Below are positions 61,101-64,000 of a DNA stretch of 64,000 nucleotides, one piece after another. Position 1 is the stretch's first letter. Each line of letters opens with the position of its first letter. A model generated the notes under the pieces. That model was not told where the DNA came from, made no database searches, and was given only the letters and a program-made list of their open reading frames with translations. This DNA comes from Chimonanthus salicifolius (Eukaryota; Streptophyta; Magnoliopsida; Laurales; Calycanthaceae), in the NCBI GenBank assembly GCA_013350335.1, contig CM023541.1, positions 37,254,739-37,318,738 of the forward strand. The letters are read 5' to 3'. The position numbers were made by a program, and so were the translations under genes.

Positions 61101-63641
61101 CTGATGAGATGAGAAAAATTCCAAAGATGGTCTTTGTAGGTGAACAATGGCTTTTGCCAAGAAGTCTGCCACACAATTTGTTGATCGAGGTGAATGAGTG
61201 AAAGAGACGCCACCTCGCCTGCACAACCGCCAAATGTCCCTAGCAATACTGATCAACCTCCACGGGGGGATTTTTTATTACTAGCCCAAAAGATGGCATT
61301 GGTCACCTTCGAGAAAGAGGTTACCACTCCTAAATTCAGACTAAATCTGAAGTGCTCTCCTAATTGCTCTTTGTTCAGCCTGATTAGATTCCATCAGATC
61401 AACTGATTCTTTAAGCTTCCACATATTTGCTAATTATGAGAACTTATTACCAGATATCCAAGATAAGATGTCATAGTTTATGCTATGAGCAGATGGTATA
61501 GTAATAATTGGTGAAATAAAATATTGACAAAATAATAAGCTTGAATAATAGAGGAAATTTTTTAAGTTAAATGGTTTCAAAATTAGTATAACAAAGATAA
61601 AGTACATAAATGCAACTTTAGTATAACAAAAGATAAGCACAATGAGCCAATTGAAATGAAAATGACTTGGTATTACACTGTGGAGTTTAGATGTCTGGGC
61701 TCAACCGTAGAACCTAAAGGGATCCAATTTAGACCTAATCAATAGTGTGGGTTATGAGGTAGGTAAAATATAGACAAGCCAGTAAAATATTTTGTGATAA
61801 GAGGAGTGCCACACTAGCTAAAATGGATCAAACCTGCAAACAATGAGTAAACAACTAATAAACAAGATCATACCAACGAAGATGCACAGGCTGGATTAAT
61901 GGAGTCTATTTATTTCATCATATATAAAAGAGACAATTTTAGGTCACTGTCAAATGAATCTAGATCATTCATTATTCTTATGGTTGTGATTTGTTGAATA
62001 TGCAACTAAAAAAGGTATATTTTGTGTAAAAATGGCAAAAAAAAAAAAAAAAAACAGAATTTAAAGAATGGATTTGGTGTATTGGAAAATTTTTCCCAGT
62101 CTTGACCTAAAAAATAAGGATGTATGAGTGTGAGGATGTATAATCCCTCTCGAGGGAGGGAAATGCAAAGGTACCCCTTTGCAGGTGACTAAGGTGAGAA
62201 TGAGCTCTGACATTTAACGTTGAGGGAGTTGCTTAGGATTTTTTAAGCAACTCACCCAGTCGAAGGAATGATAGGTCATCAAGCATGTGTACTGTTCTAA
62301 CAAAAAATATTCTCTATGCTATCAATTATCAAAAGACCTACATGGCATGTTGTAGTTGGATCAAACATAATTTCTACTGGAGGAGTGTTTCTAATCGTGC
62401 TAGTTATCATTTTAGCCAATACATCTAGAAAGAATTTTCTGTCATTTCTGCCAATGAGAATTGGATAAGTGGAGCAATTCTAGAATTTCCTAAGCCACGT
62501 CTTAGCAGATCTTGCTTCTCTCTTGCAAGTCCCCACGTTCCTTTGCAACCATAAATACAGATGCCTAGTTCTTGTAAAGGATTCCAGCACTTGCATTTTG
62601 GGAGATCATGTTTTATAGTTTTGTATTCAAGTGTCTATGAGTCCAATTAGAGCTTAGTCTACACGGGTGTAAGGGGTCATCGGATCTTGAGATGTGTCGT
62701 GCAATTTCTTTTCTTGATTGTTGAATAGAATTTGACTTTGTTGCCTTGCATCTATATCTACCTTTACTTTCTTTCATGCATAAGACAGTAGATTAAATCA
62801 AGTTCATCTACTGAGAAGACCACTTGGGTGTAGACAATACTGACCTCAGTAGCCCCCTCCCCATTTAGCACATCCTTCCCTCCAGCCCAACACATCCCCT
62901 TCCACTAGACACCTGTCAACCATGGATTGAAACCCCAAATTTTACATATTTCATATTTACTGTTGGTCTAATCAACATTTCAACCTGACTTTTCTGGTAT
63001 CTATAGAATCCATACTTACCTTTCCAGCCCCCTCCCCCATTGATGATAGGTGGGGCACACATATTTATGGGATTCAGGTATGGGGTTTCACGACTAAACG
63101 TGCCTATGTGTGTGTAGAGAGAGAGAGACCCAATTTGACCCTATTCTAGTTTACACCCACAATTTGATTAAAATCCATCCTACATACTGTTCATCTTTGT
63201 AACCTTCAAATCAATGATTTCTTGATCATTTTAGCCTATTTTTGGTAGGTCCTGTGTCAGAGTAAGACCTTGTCAACCTACCCATATCCATGGTTCCACT
63301 TGGCCCCAAGCACATGTCATGCAGGATAGTGCCAAAAGTATTTGTGTGATCCATGGGTGTGTCAGTGGAGCACATGTTGCACGCAGGCTATTCATGCAAG
63401 AGAATATGGTAGAGAGTATGTTTAGTCCATAACACCTTGTGTGTGTGTGGGAGAGAGAGAGCCATACTAATGTTTACTGGATTCTGTGCAGGCTTTAGGA
63501 GCAAAAACATTAAGGACAACAATGATGCTGATTATAGTTATACAAATATTGCGCCTTGCCATTGCTAGAATGCCTGTGAGGGGAAGACGGCCGCCACCAG
63601 AACTCAATATAGATTGGCATAAAATCCGACACCTGTGGTAG
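13089..63641 (+). CDS. P-loop NTPase (GTPase-like) protein, 11-exon gene spanning 50.5 kb
   Basis: Proposed join: 13089-13122, 13225-13306, 14122-14162, 14451-14512, 25329-25453, 26240-26421, 38404-38575, 38674-38879, 41862-41987, 42075-42181, 63492-63641; 1287 nt, 428 residues. Phases agree at all ten GT-AG junctions. The domain starts after about 115 residues: Walker A GPKGSGKS (145-152), DTRG (202-205, G3-like), NFVIFVVDG (262-270) and VVTHGD (308-313, in the place of an NKxD motif). A hydrophobic stretch (about 388-404) lies near the C-terminus, followed by RGRRPPPE and a terminal HLW. The pattern fits a plant-specific family of uncharacterised P-loop proteins distantly like TRAFAC/IFI44-type GTPases. 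Nucleotide choice, partners and location are not known; membrane attachment by the C-terminal segment is inference. Introns of 10.8, 12.0 and 21.3 kb are filled with transposons. Exons 5-11 are firm; 1-4 are less certain. Confidence 0.8.
13225..13306 (+). CDS. P-loop gene exon 2
   Basis: Acceptor AATGCAG, donor AG/GTAAAT. The 82 bases read in phase as a Ser-rich, low-complexity peptide (includes [12 protein letters not shown]) and end in phase 2. Confidence 0.6.
14122..14162 (+). CDS. P-loop gene exon 3
   Basis: Acceptor CCTTTCTAG, donor GTATTT. Reads [14 protein letters not shown] and ends in phase 1. Short exon, supported mainly by phase and by the acidic run shared in style with exon 4. 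Confidence 0.5.
14205..14394 (+). mobile_element. tRNA-derived SINE, copy 2, with target-site duplication
   Basis: The 190-bp body contains a B-box-like GAGTTCAATTCTCACTCC (about 14260-14277) and ends in CCACCTTGGTCATTAAAAATA. It is flanked by AAAAATCTGGTATGGGCTT at 14186-14204 and 14396-14414, an exact duplication. It sits in intron 3 of the P-loop gene on the same strand. Confidence 0.92.
14451..14512 (+). CDS. P-loop gene exon 4
   Basis: Acceptor CTCCTAACAG. Reads [21 protein letters not shown]. Two donors two bases apart (after 14510 or after 14512) are possible; the second joins in phase 0 to exon 5 starting at 25329, the first would need an acceptor at about 25341. Confidence 0.55.
15315..15538 (-). 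repeat. Copia 1 3' LTR, inner end deleted
   Basis: Matches 24693-24951 from its TGTATAATAATAATATG start to CCTGTATCGG, but lacks the final ATCCCACAACA and is fused to the RNase H frame. The deletion removed the polypurine tract and the RNase H C-terminus. Confidence 0.85.
16399..20254. mobile_element. Solo LTR, 3.86 kb, with 5-bp target-site duplication
   Basis: Starts TGTCACGCCCCGCC and ends CAGGTCAGGTCATTATA (expected TTACA). It is flanked by GCGAA (16394-16398) and GCAAA (20255-20259), one base apart. Excising it restores the copia reverse transcriptase region at the equivalent of 30409-30435 in copia 2 (ATTATACTTCAAAGCAAAGA). No internal domain, PBS or second LTR is present, so it is a solo LTR. 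It is homologous over its ends and much of its middle to 55917-58846. Confidence 0.9.
21795..23199 (+). pseudogene. L1-type LINE fragment, 5' truncated (zinc-binding RT end and RNase H)
   Basis: The frame starts in the region after reverse transcriptase ([37 protein letters not shown], a plant zf-RVT domain) and runs on to RNase H ([51 protein letters not shown]). Stops occur near 22066, 22258 and 22501. A T-rich 3' UTR ends in GTTCCAAAAAAA at about 23199. It is inserted in copia 1. The same subfamily is at 60902-61389 on the minus strand. Confidence 0.88.
23200..24692 (-). other. Untranslated leader region of copia 1
   Basis: About 1.5 kb between the LINE fragment and the 5' LTR. The minus strand holds only short frames; an AATGGCATCTTCTACTG near 23215 could be a gag start (MASSTVSS) cut by the LINE insertion. 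No gag domain is visible. Confidence 0.5.
23462..23680. repeat. Long inverted repeat (64-66-bp arms, 89-bp loop)
   Basis: The arm 23462-23527 (starts CCTCCTCTACTATTGGTGTC, ends GATCTTGTCTTC) is the reverse complement of 23617-23680 (starts GAAGACAAGATC, ends GTAGAGGAGG) with a few mismatches. AAATCAGAGGACCAAGAA also appears as a direct repeat at about 23441 and 23538. It lies in the leader of copia 1. Confidence 0.88.
24693..24951 (-). repeat. Copia 1 5' LTR
   Basis: Begins TGTAAAATAATAATATG and ends GGATCCCACAACA on the plus strand, i.e. TGTTGTGGGATCC at its functional 5' end. A PBS-like TGGTATTAACCAG follows on the minus strand. Confidence 0.8.
25329..25453 (+). CDS. P-loop gene exon 5
   Basis: Acceptor ATTATGAG, donor AG/GTAAGA. 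Reads [20 protein letters not shown] and continues as a helical segment to QNIV, ending in phase 2. Strong donor and clean frame. Confidence 0.82.
26240..26421 (+). CDS. P-loop gene exon 6 with Walker A motif
   Basis: Acceptor TTTTACAG, donor T/GTAAGT. Reads [13 protein letters not shown], then [20 protein letters not shown], the nucleotide-binding P-loop on its beta-strand, and ends in phase 1. This exon anchors the family assignment. Confidence 0.93.
26422..28391. other. Intron 6, left part; possible copia-type LTR and leader from about 27180
   Basis: 26422-27170 shows nothing recognisable. From about 27180 the sequence has an LTR-like layout: TATATATACAAG near 27330, then TTATTTTACA followed at once by GGGTATCGAGCC (27411-27422), close to the tRNA-Met PBS TGGTATCAGAGCC. 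About 970 bases of leader-like sequence with no gag frame follow to 28391, where LINE sequence begins. No second LTR was found. Confidence 0.4.
28623..29020 (-). repeat. Copia 2 3' LTR with internal imperfect repeats
   Basis: Ends GTGTCCCACAACA on the plus strand next to ATCCCCCTCAAG (the polypurine tract complement). It contains three imperfect units around CATCCATTGAGTGGAGACA (about 28850, 28911 and a weaker one) separated by about 60 bp. Its left limit is approximate. Confidence 0.75.
31772..32260 (+). mobile_element. Complete TRIM element (miniature LTR retrotransposon), 489 bp
   Basis: Two 195-bp LTRs (31772-31966 and 32066-32260) start TGTAATACCCT and end GTCGTTACA, with about seven differences. 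The 99-bp interior begins with the tRNA-Met PBS TGGTATCAGAGC (31969-31980) and ends with a purine tract (32052-32064, AAGGGGAGTAGA). GAAAT duplicates flank it (31767-31771 and 32261-32265). It encodes nothing. It lies inside copia 2, between protease and integrase. Confidence 0.96.
32941..33100 (-). repeat. 80-bp tandem duplication at the copia 2 LTR-gag junction
   Basis: GAGGTAGGGAAGGGTGAGCT occurs at about 32939 and 33020, and each copy continues through TGAAGCAAGG into the LTR motif CATAATAATGTCATCC. So a piece of LTR and a piece of gag are duplicated as a unit, and the PBS and gag N-terminus are missing. Confidence 0.85.
34616..35191 (+). CDS. Element A ORF, possible remnant gag-like protein
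   Basis: 191 residues, function unknown. The N-terminal half is rich in Pro, Ser, Tyr and His. The part around residues 113-150 ([18 protein letters not shown], then a charged, Phe-spaced helix) looks like a coiled coil. The minus strand of element B holds a related [14 protein letters not shown] (near 54960-54930), so this stretch appears to have been coding in the common ancestor. The next frame begins 58 bases before this one ends, in another phase, so a frameshift, natural or decayed, may link them. No zinc knuckle or protease seen. Confidence 0.45.
   Translation: MMKNYIDGIRVATQIKGYRRKVHVPPDPFVEQFTRSSSYFLSNPFTYPFNRYHEPYPSHSVPSYSHSSKSPNYFQPPSRSTRRVLDSVAPRSDYPHHVDPIASNNNGDQYLSDSEFNEFKSKFKAVISGVLSDMRSDFQEFLKEFKALLHDKNYRDTTKVNANSKYVLTSSRLCQLLQRHHQRSCLLLQKS
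35134..35580 (+). CDS. Element A proline-rich ORF
   Basis: 148 residues. Residues about 40-80 are nearly all Pro with Ser, Thr and Leu ([19 protein letters not shown]), followed by [14 protein letters not shown] and [11 protein letters not shown]. Element B has the matching [14 protein letters not shown] and [10 protein letters not shown] on its minus strand at about 54640-54540, after a similar proline-coding stretch. The frame shift after residue 120 and the later similarity in a neighbouring frame ([19 protein letters not shown]) suggest one longer ancestral frame. Function unknown. Confidence 0.4.
   Translation: MSTPPASPSAVMPAPPKVITSQTVPVLEKVPVVLLAQSMQPPCIEPPPPSPIPTPSPPPPPPLPIAQPSPLPNPVPITDTTHSSMVIRPLSFSPHILSSVPRPIDPQDRVFPPVPYEDPFFMLELVCSPWLLRPTEEKAHIIRALKIV
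37264..37690 (+). repeat. 213-bp tandem duplication in the LINE 2 3' UTR
   Basis: ACAGTCTTTCTAAACTGTAT occurs at 37281 and 37494. The two units are nearly identical through TTGGAGTCTGTGTTCAGTC and CTTCCCCTCCCTT, with small indels. Confidence 0.9.
37761..38190 (+). pseudogene. RTE-type LINE fragment, 3' end of ORF
   Basis: Reads [20 protein letters not shown], then [38 protein letters not shown] and [12 protein letters not shown], the typical C-terminal end of plant RTE-type LINE polymerases, with several stops. It directly follows the A-tail of LINE 2, which probably inserted in it. Confidence 0.75.
38404..38575 (+). CDS. P-loop gene exon 7 with DTRG motif
   Basis: Acceptor CTGCTACAG, donor AG/GTTAAA, 172 bases. 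Reads [18 protein letters not shown] and [12 protein letters not shown], the G3-like strand, then a helical stretch. It follows a 12-kb intron. Confidence 0.92.
38674..38879 (+). CDS. P-loop gene exon 8
   Basis: Acceptor ATAAACAG, donor G/GTTTAG, preceded by a 98-base intron. Contains [18 protein letters not shown], the strand [12 protein letters not shown] and ends [12 protein letters not shown] in phase 1. Confidence 0.92.
39490..39770 (+). pseudogene. LINE RNase H end fragment
   Basis: The frame reads [20 protein letters not shown], the C-terminal RNase H signature (cf. [17 protein letters not shown] at 22905), then 3' UTR-like sequence with C/T-rich content. 5' truncated, in intron 8. 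Confidence 0.65.
39785..41500 (-). pseudogene. L1-type LINE 3, minus strand, 5' truncated, with nested SINE
   Basis: On the minus strand: [32 protein letters not shown], then [40 protein letters not shown] and NCALCMKT (41485-40811), the post-RT and zinc-binding region. A decayed RNase H follows (ALNWATLN, near 40240). The 3' end is near 39790 (GCCATTCAAAAAATAG on the minus strand). A SINE interrupts it at 40536-40700. Confidence 0.8.
40536..40700 (-). mobile_element. tRNA-derived SINE, copy 3, with exact TSD
   Basis: On the minus strand it runs from a B-box-like TCTTGAGTTTGGGCC to a GACACCTTGGTCATCAAAAAAA tail, the same family as 14205-14394 (shared GGGAGGCTTGCACATGCC). CATCATGGAGGATAT flanks it at 40521-40535 and 40701-40715. 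The A-box end is missing, so it is 5' truncated. Confidence 0.93.
41862..41987 (+). CDS. P-loop gene exon 9 with THGD motif
   Basis: Acceptor GTCCACAG, donor G/GTGAGA. Reads [20 protein letters not shown] and ends [17 protein letters not shown] sits where base-specificity motifs lie in GTPases. Confidence 0.93.
42075..42181 (+). CDS. P-loop gene exon 10
   Basis: Acceptor CCCTTGCAG after an 87-base intron, donor ATG/GTTTGA. Reads [20 protein letters not shown] and [11 protein letters not shown], ending in phase 0 just before the 21-kb intron. Confidence 0.92.
42700..44811 (+). CDS. LINE ORF1 protein, RRM/DUF4283 type, intact
   Basis: 703 residues, uninterrupted. An RNA-recognition motif opens it ([12 protein letters not shown] at 8-20 as RNP2, KNYAFVRF near 50 as RNP1). 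A DUF4283-like region follows ([40 protein letters not shown], about 150-250). The C-terminal half is low-complexity, with repeated [14 protein letters not shown] units and a run of about seven GPTSLAQFR-like decamers (44287-44490). By family knowledge ORF1p binds the LINE RNA. No CCHC knuckle seen. ATG 42700 gives the whole RRM. Confidence 0.88.
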   Translation: MVEWWRDSFSVFVGNIPDWGSGDLVREFSAAGTVFDSFVPFDRRSGKRKNYAFVRFKLEKEMANAITMMNGKIFQGKKLRVNKARFGPENRRTGGIVSHRLPLGHKKNESNLGLGVQQKPILRTSSDSENFLLRVFETEKNIEGLNRTWIGLARNSNSSSQEVKDWLSKVWAFKSNVSVRRLSPILFWIVLTLEEDRQRFRYKGSHFVDGPLSRIDGWSESTGPALVVDWVHLHGVPLHAWCKEVLWKLGLMMGVVEEIDEHCLNLDIVEFARLKIRHPVGTALPKNLWLEVEDLRFELWTEVEPKPFVHMVDLTSALAPGSLPSSLPEKPKSQQALLNQLEETESISRRALLHQSEANSRHLKSLPETETVTDPEVAAEVFAPDLPPQISPNLSQHLAEVSSKIPHPLEEASSKISHPLVEASSRISQQMEQQFSHQLRQQKPLEPPSSRGEFSNRKSHLGLPLKSFKEVALDRGKAISKPRLPTKAGVQHQGLIYLGQPSSSRHNLSLVNITPIQSQVEPGSVLGPVDGPTPLAQFRLDDGPTSLAHFCTNEGSASLAQFRPVDGLTSLDNIRADVGPASLAQFGAFDGSASTAQVFPDKSALRDIVSGGSQGCTAAINPTFHQLCVSSQGKDTPQRPPDLSLGPQNWADDADLEDRLDMAVCTDSFDEEKLLLVGTLLGISSPSRTLHLKQILTEFWEAE
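44946..49058 (+). pseudogene. LINE ORF2: endonuclease-reverse transcriptase-RNase H, five lesions
   Basis: Order: AP endonuclease ([38 protein letters not shown]; 44955-45640), reverse transcriptase ([50 protein letters not shown] at 47007-47018), zinc-binding region ([10 protein letters not shown], about 48030) and RNase H ([35 protein letters not shown], 48650-49030). Damage: TAG at 45357-45359, 46389-46391 and 48600-48602, and frameshifts near 47437-47450 and 47805-47820. All domains are otherwise complete, so the loss is recent. Confidence 0.93.
49420..49629 (+). pseudogene. L1-type LINE 3' end fragment
   Basis: Reads [20 protein letters not shown] to a stop, then a T-rich 3' UTR and ACTTTTCAAAAAAAA. 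It matches the RNase H end of the LINE at 42651-49141 ([14 protein letters not shown]), so it is an independent, severely truncated copy. Confidence 0.85.
49630..50435. other. AT-rich intron sequence, nothing recognised
   Basis: No coding frame, no LTR or LINE signature. A short repeat of ATGTATTAGACATTC occurs near 50215-50255. Confidence 0.5.
50436..53690 (-). pseudogene. LINE 5, minus strand: ORF1 RRM fused to RT C-terminus, with RNase H
   Basis: Minus strand pieces: a reverse transcriptase stretch ([20 protein letters not shown], 53690-53560); an ORF1 RRM ([19 protein letters not shown], about 52950-52880, then [11 protein letters not shown]); then without a gap the RT C-terminus ([36 protein letters not shown], 52660-52430); the zinc-binding region ([35 protein letters not shown], 51800-51650); [10 protein letters not shown] (about 51500); and RNase H ([41 protein letters not shown], 51250-50720). 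Endonuclease and most RT are missing at the fusion. A TRIM remnant splits RNase H. Confidence 0.75.
50830..51080 (-). mobile_element. Truncated TRIM: 3' LTR plus 40 bp of interior
   Basis: LTR 50830-51037 (208 bp) reads, on the minus strand, TGTAACACCCCACCC to GGTCGGGTCGTTACA. Next to it lies GGGGACGACTCTGGTCTTTAG (in reverse at 51044-51069, here quoted in part), matching GGGGACGGCTCTGGCTTTAAG before the 3' LTR of the TRIM at 31772. The 5' LTR and PBS are absent. It sits inside the RNase H of LINE 5. Confidence 0.85.
53691..53943 (+). pseudogene. RTE-type LINE, left part, interrupted by element B
   Basis: [10 protein letters not shown] then, in a neighbouring frame, TISILRKLL corresponds to the RTE sequence that precedes the catalytic FID motif. 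Removing element B and one CTCTT joins RKLL to [20 protein letters not shown] at 60715, a continuous RTE reverse transcriptase segment. Confidence 0.75.
53809..53930 (+). repeat. 61-bp tandem duplication
   Basis: TATCAAAGAGATGAAAGCAT begins at 53809 and 53870, and the two units differ by one base (CTTGATATT versus CTCGATATT). It duplicates part of the RTE coding sequence. Confidence 0.95.
55917..58846. mobile_element. Solo LTR, 2.93 kb, exact 5-bp TSD
   Basis: Begins TGTCACGCCCAGCC and ends GGATCGGGTCATTACA. AGATC is present on both sides (55912-55916, 58847-58851). It is homologous to the solo LTR at 16399-20254 in the first 500 and last 400 bases (shared AAATCACCTG, GGTCTTACCT-like and TCAATCCCTAAATT blocks) with a divergent middle. 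No interior or partner LTR. It splits element B near its leader. Confidence 0.95.
59260..60506. mobile_element. Mutator-like non-autonomous DNA transposon, 1.25 kb
   Basis: Perfect 14-bp inverted termini TGTTGTCAAACTCG (59261-59274) and CGAGTTTGACAACA (60490-60503). The host decamer ATTACAACCA is duplicated outside (59250-59259, 60507-60516); the undisturbed LTR at 54150 shows ATTACAACCATCG, proving an insertion. A 9-10-bp duplication points to the Mutator superfamily. No transposase is encoded. The interior has a C/T-rich half (59500-59770) and an AT-rich tandem array. Confidence 0.92.
59950..60330. repeat. AT-rich tandem array inside the Mutator-like element
   Basis: Two kinds of subunit alternate: TATTTCAGATTGTCCTCTTT and ATTATTTCAGATTATTTTAC followed by ACTTATACA. 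The first kind starts near 60033, 60163 and 60253 (steps 130 and 90), so the higher-order unit is about 90 bp with an extra 40-bp subunit in one copy. Confidence 0.85.
60715..60895 (+). pseudogene. RTE-type LINE, middle part
   Basis: Reads [30 protein letters not shown], then after a stop [20 protein letters not shown], the core of an RTE reverse transcriptase (FID catalytic site). It continues from 53943 and is cut at about 60900 by an L1 fragment. Confidence 0.85.
60902..61389 (-). pseudogene. L1-type LINE 3' fragment, minus strand
   Basis: The A-tail is the T-run 60902-60917. On the minus strand the frame reads [46 protein letters not shown] and a 3' UTR, the same subfamily as 21795-23199. 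Severely 5' truncated; inserted in the RTE element. Confidence 0.88.
61415..61900 (+). pseudogene. RTE-type LINE, right part, heavily decayed
   Basis: Fragments such as [26 protein letters not shown] and [10 protein letters not shown] match the order of the RTE polymerase after the YADD-like box. 61750-61800 (AGACAAGCCAGTAAAATATTTTGTGATAAGAGG, quoted in part) aligns with 37775-37815 of the other RTE copy. Many stops. Confidence 0.6.
61901..63491. other. End of intron 10, no gene recognised
   Basis: Holds an A-run (62037-62054), a small hairpin (TCCCTCTCGAGGGAGGG, 62144-62160) and another inverted pair (GAGTTGCTTA...TAAGCAACTC, 62227-62252). 62340-62830 may be an LTR relic, but no PBS or partner is seen. 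63110-63470 has GA dinucleotide runs (GAGAGAGAGA at 63116 and 63450). Confidence 0.45.
63492..63641 (+). CDS. P-loop gene exon 11 (terminal, hydrophobic segment)
   Basis: Acceptor TGTGCAG. Reads [10 protein letters not shown], a hydrophobic [15 protein letters not shown], then [20 protein letters not shown] and stops at TAG 63639-63641. Joins exon 10 in phase 0 and matches the expected C-terminal end; the link crosses 21.3 kb of transposons. Confidence 0.8.
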   Translation, partial: ALGAKTLRTTMMLIIVIQILRLAIARMPVRGRRPPPELNIDWHKIRHLW

Positions 63642-64000
63642 TGCATATGTGCTTATTCACTTCCTAATATTCTCTTGCGTGGAACGCTTATCTTATGATA
63701 CCTGGAAAACATGTTTGACATGCTCCCAAAAACATATTGACGATGTATATAGATTTCAGGCACACACACTGTCCTTTCTTTTTCCTTTTTTGCAAATATA
63801 TGCAGGAGGTACTAAACCCCTTGATTCCATTTTTTGACTATATTACTCCATGTCAAAGTTCTTTCTTTTTTTGAAAGTTACCATGTCAAAGTTATTTCCC
63901 AAATAAATTGGCTATGCACTCATGGCACTGAAATATTTGATAGCAATGGTAACCAAAATGGGATAAGTTAAAACATGGTAATCGACTGACATGGGACAAA
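63642..64000 (+). other. 3' untranslated or downstream region of the P-loop gene
   Basis: AT-rich sequence after the stop codon. No AATAAA within 200 bases; AAATAAATTGG occurs near 63900. A spliced 3' UTR (acceptor-like TATGCAG at 63801-63807) is possible. Confidence 0.4.

Noticed and set aside
62144..62252. Hairpins as transcription terminators or a riboswitch
   Set aside because: Short, in a plant intron, without supporting context.

Overview
The window is plant nuclear DNA, most likely from an angiosperm with a large, retrotransposon-rich genome. The evidence is GT-AG introns, an intronless plastid-type geranylgeranyl diphosphate synthase, and Ty1/copia, Ty3/gypsy-like, L1-type (with RNase H), RTE-type, SINE, TRIM and Mutator-like elements of plant type. 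Long introns and very large solo LTRs would fit a magnoliid or other TE-rich lineage, but the species cannot be fixed from the sequence.

Layout. 1-4660: the 3' part of a giant LTR with an 89-bp tandem array, then a broken gypsy gag (minus strand) and a broken copia RT/RNase H (plus strand). 4660-6690: spacer. 6697-7785: an intact single-exon GGPPS gene, the only ordinary compact gene here. 7786-13088: AT-rich spacer with one SINE.

13089-63641: one host gene on the plus strand can be threaded through almost all the rest. Eleven exons give 1287 nt (428 codons plus stop) with matching splice phases. The product is a P-loop (GTPase-like) protein with [12 protein letters not shown] and THGD motifs and a C-terminal hydrophobic segment. 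Its introns run from 87 bp to about 21 kb and hold nearly all the mobile DNA. Exons 5-11 are well supported; exons 1-4 (low-complexity, acidic N-terminus) rest on splice-phase continuity.

The introns are nested retrotransposon stacks, several with exact target-site duplications (TSDs). Intron 3 is a mini-intron carrying a SINE. Intron 4 holds a minus-strand copia element split by a 3.86-kb solo LTR and by a truncated L1. Intron 6 holds an L1-type LINE split by a second copia (itself carrying a complete 489-bp TRIM) and by a non-autonomous LTR element (A) with no pol. Intron 8 holds LINE fragments and a SINE. Intron 10 starts with an almost intact 6.5-kb L1, then a rearranged LINE containing a TRIM remnant, then an RTE element split by a second non-autonomous LTR element (B). 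Element B carries a 2.93-kb solo LTR in its body and a 1.25-kb Mutator-like element in one of its LTRs.

The most promising candidates for something undescribed are the A/B non-autonomous LTR family (no reverse transcriptase, but a recognisably shared reading frame and leader) and the 50-kb TE-laden host gene. I saw no CRISPR array, rRNA or convincing functional tRNA gene.
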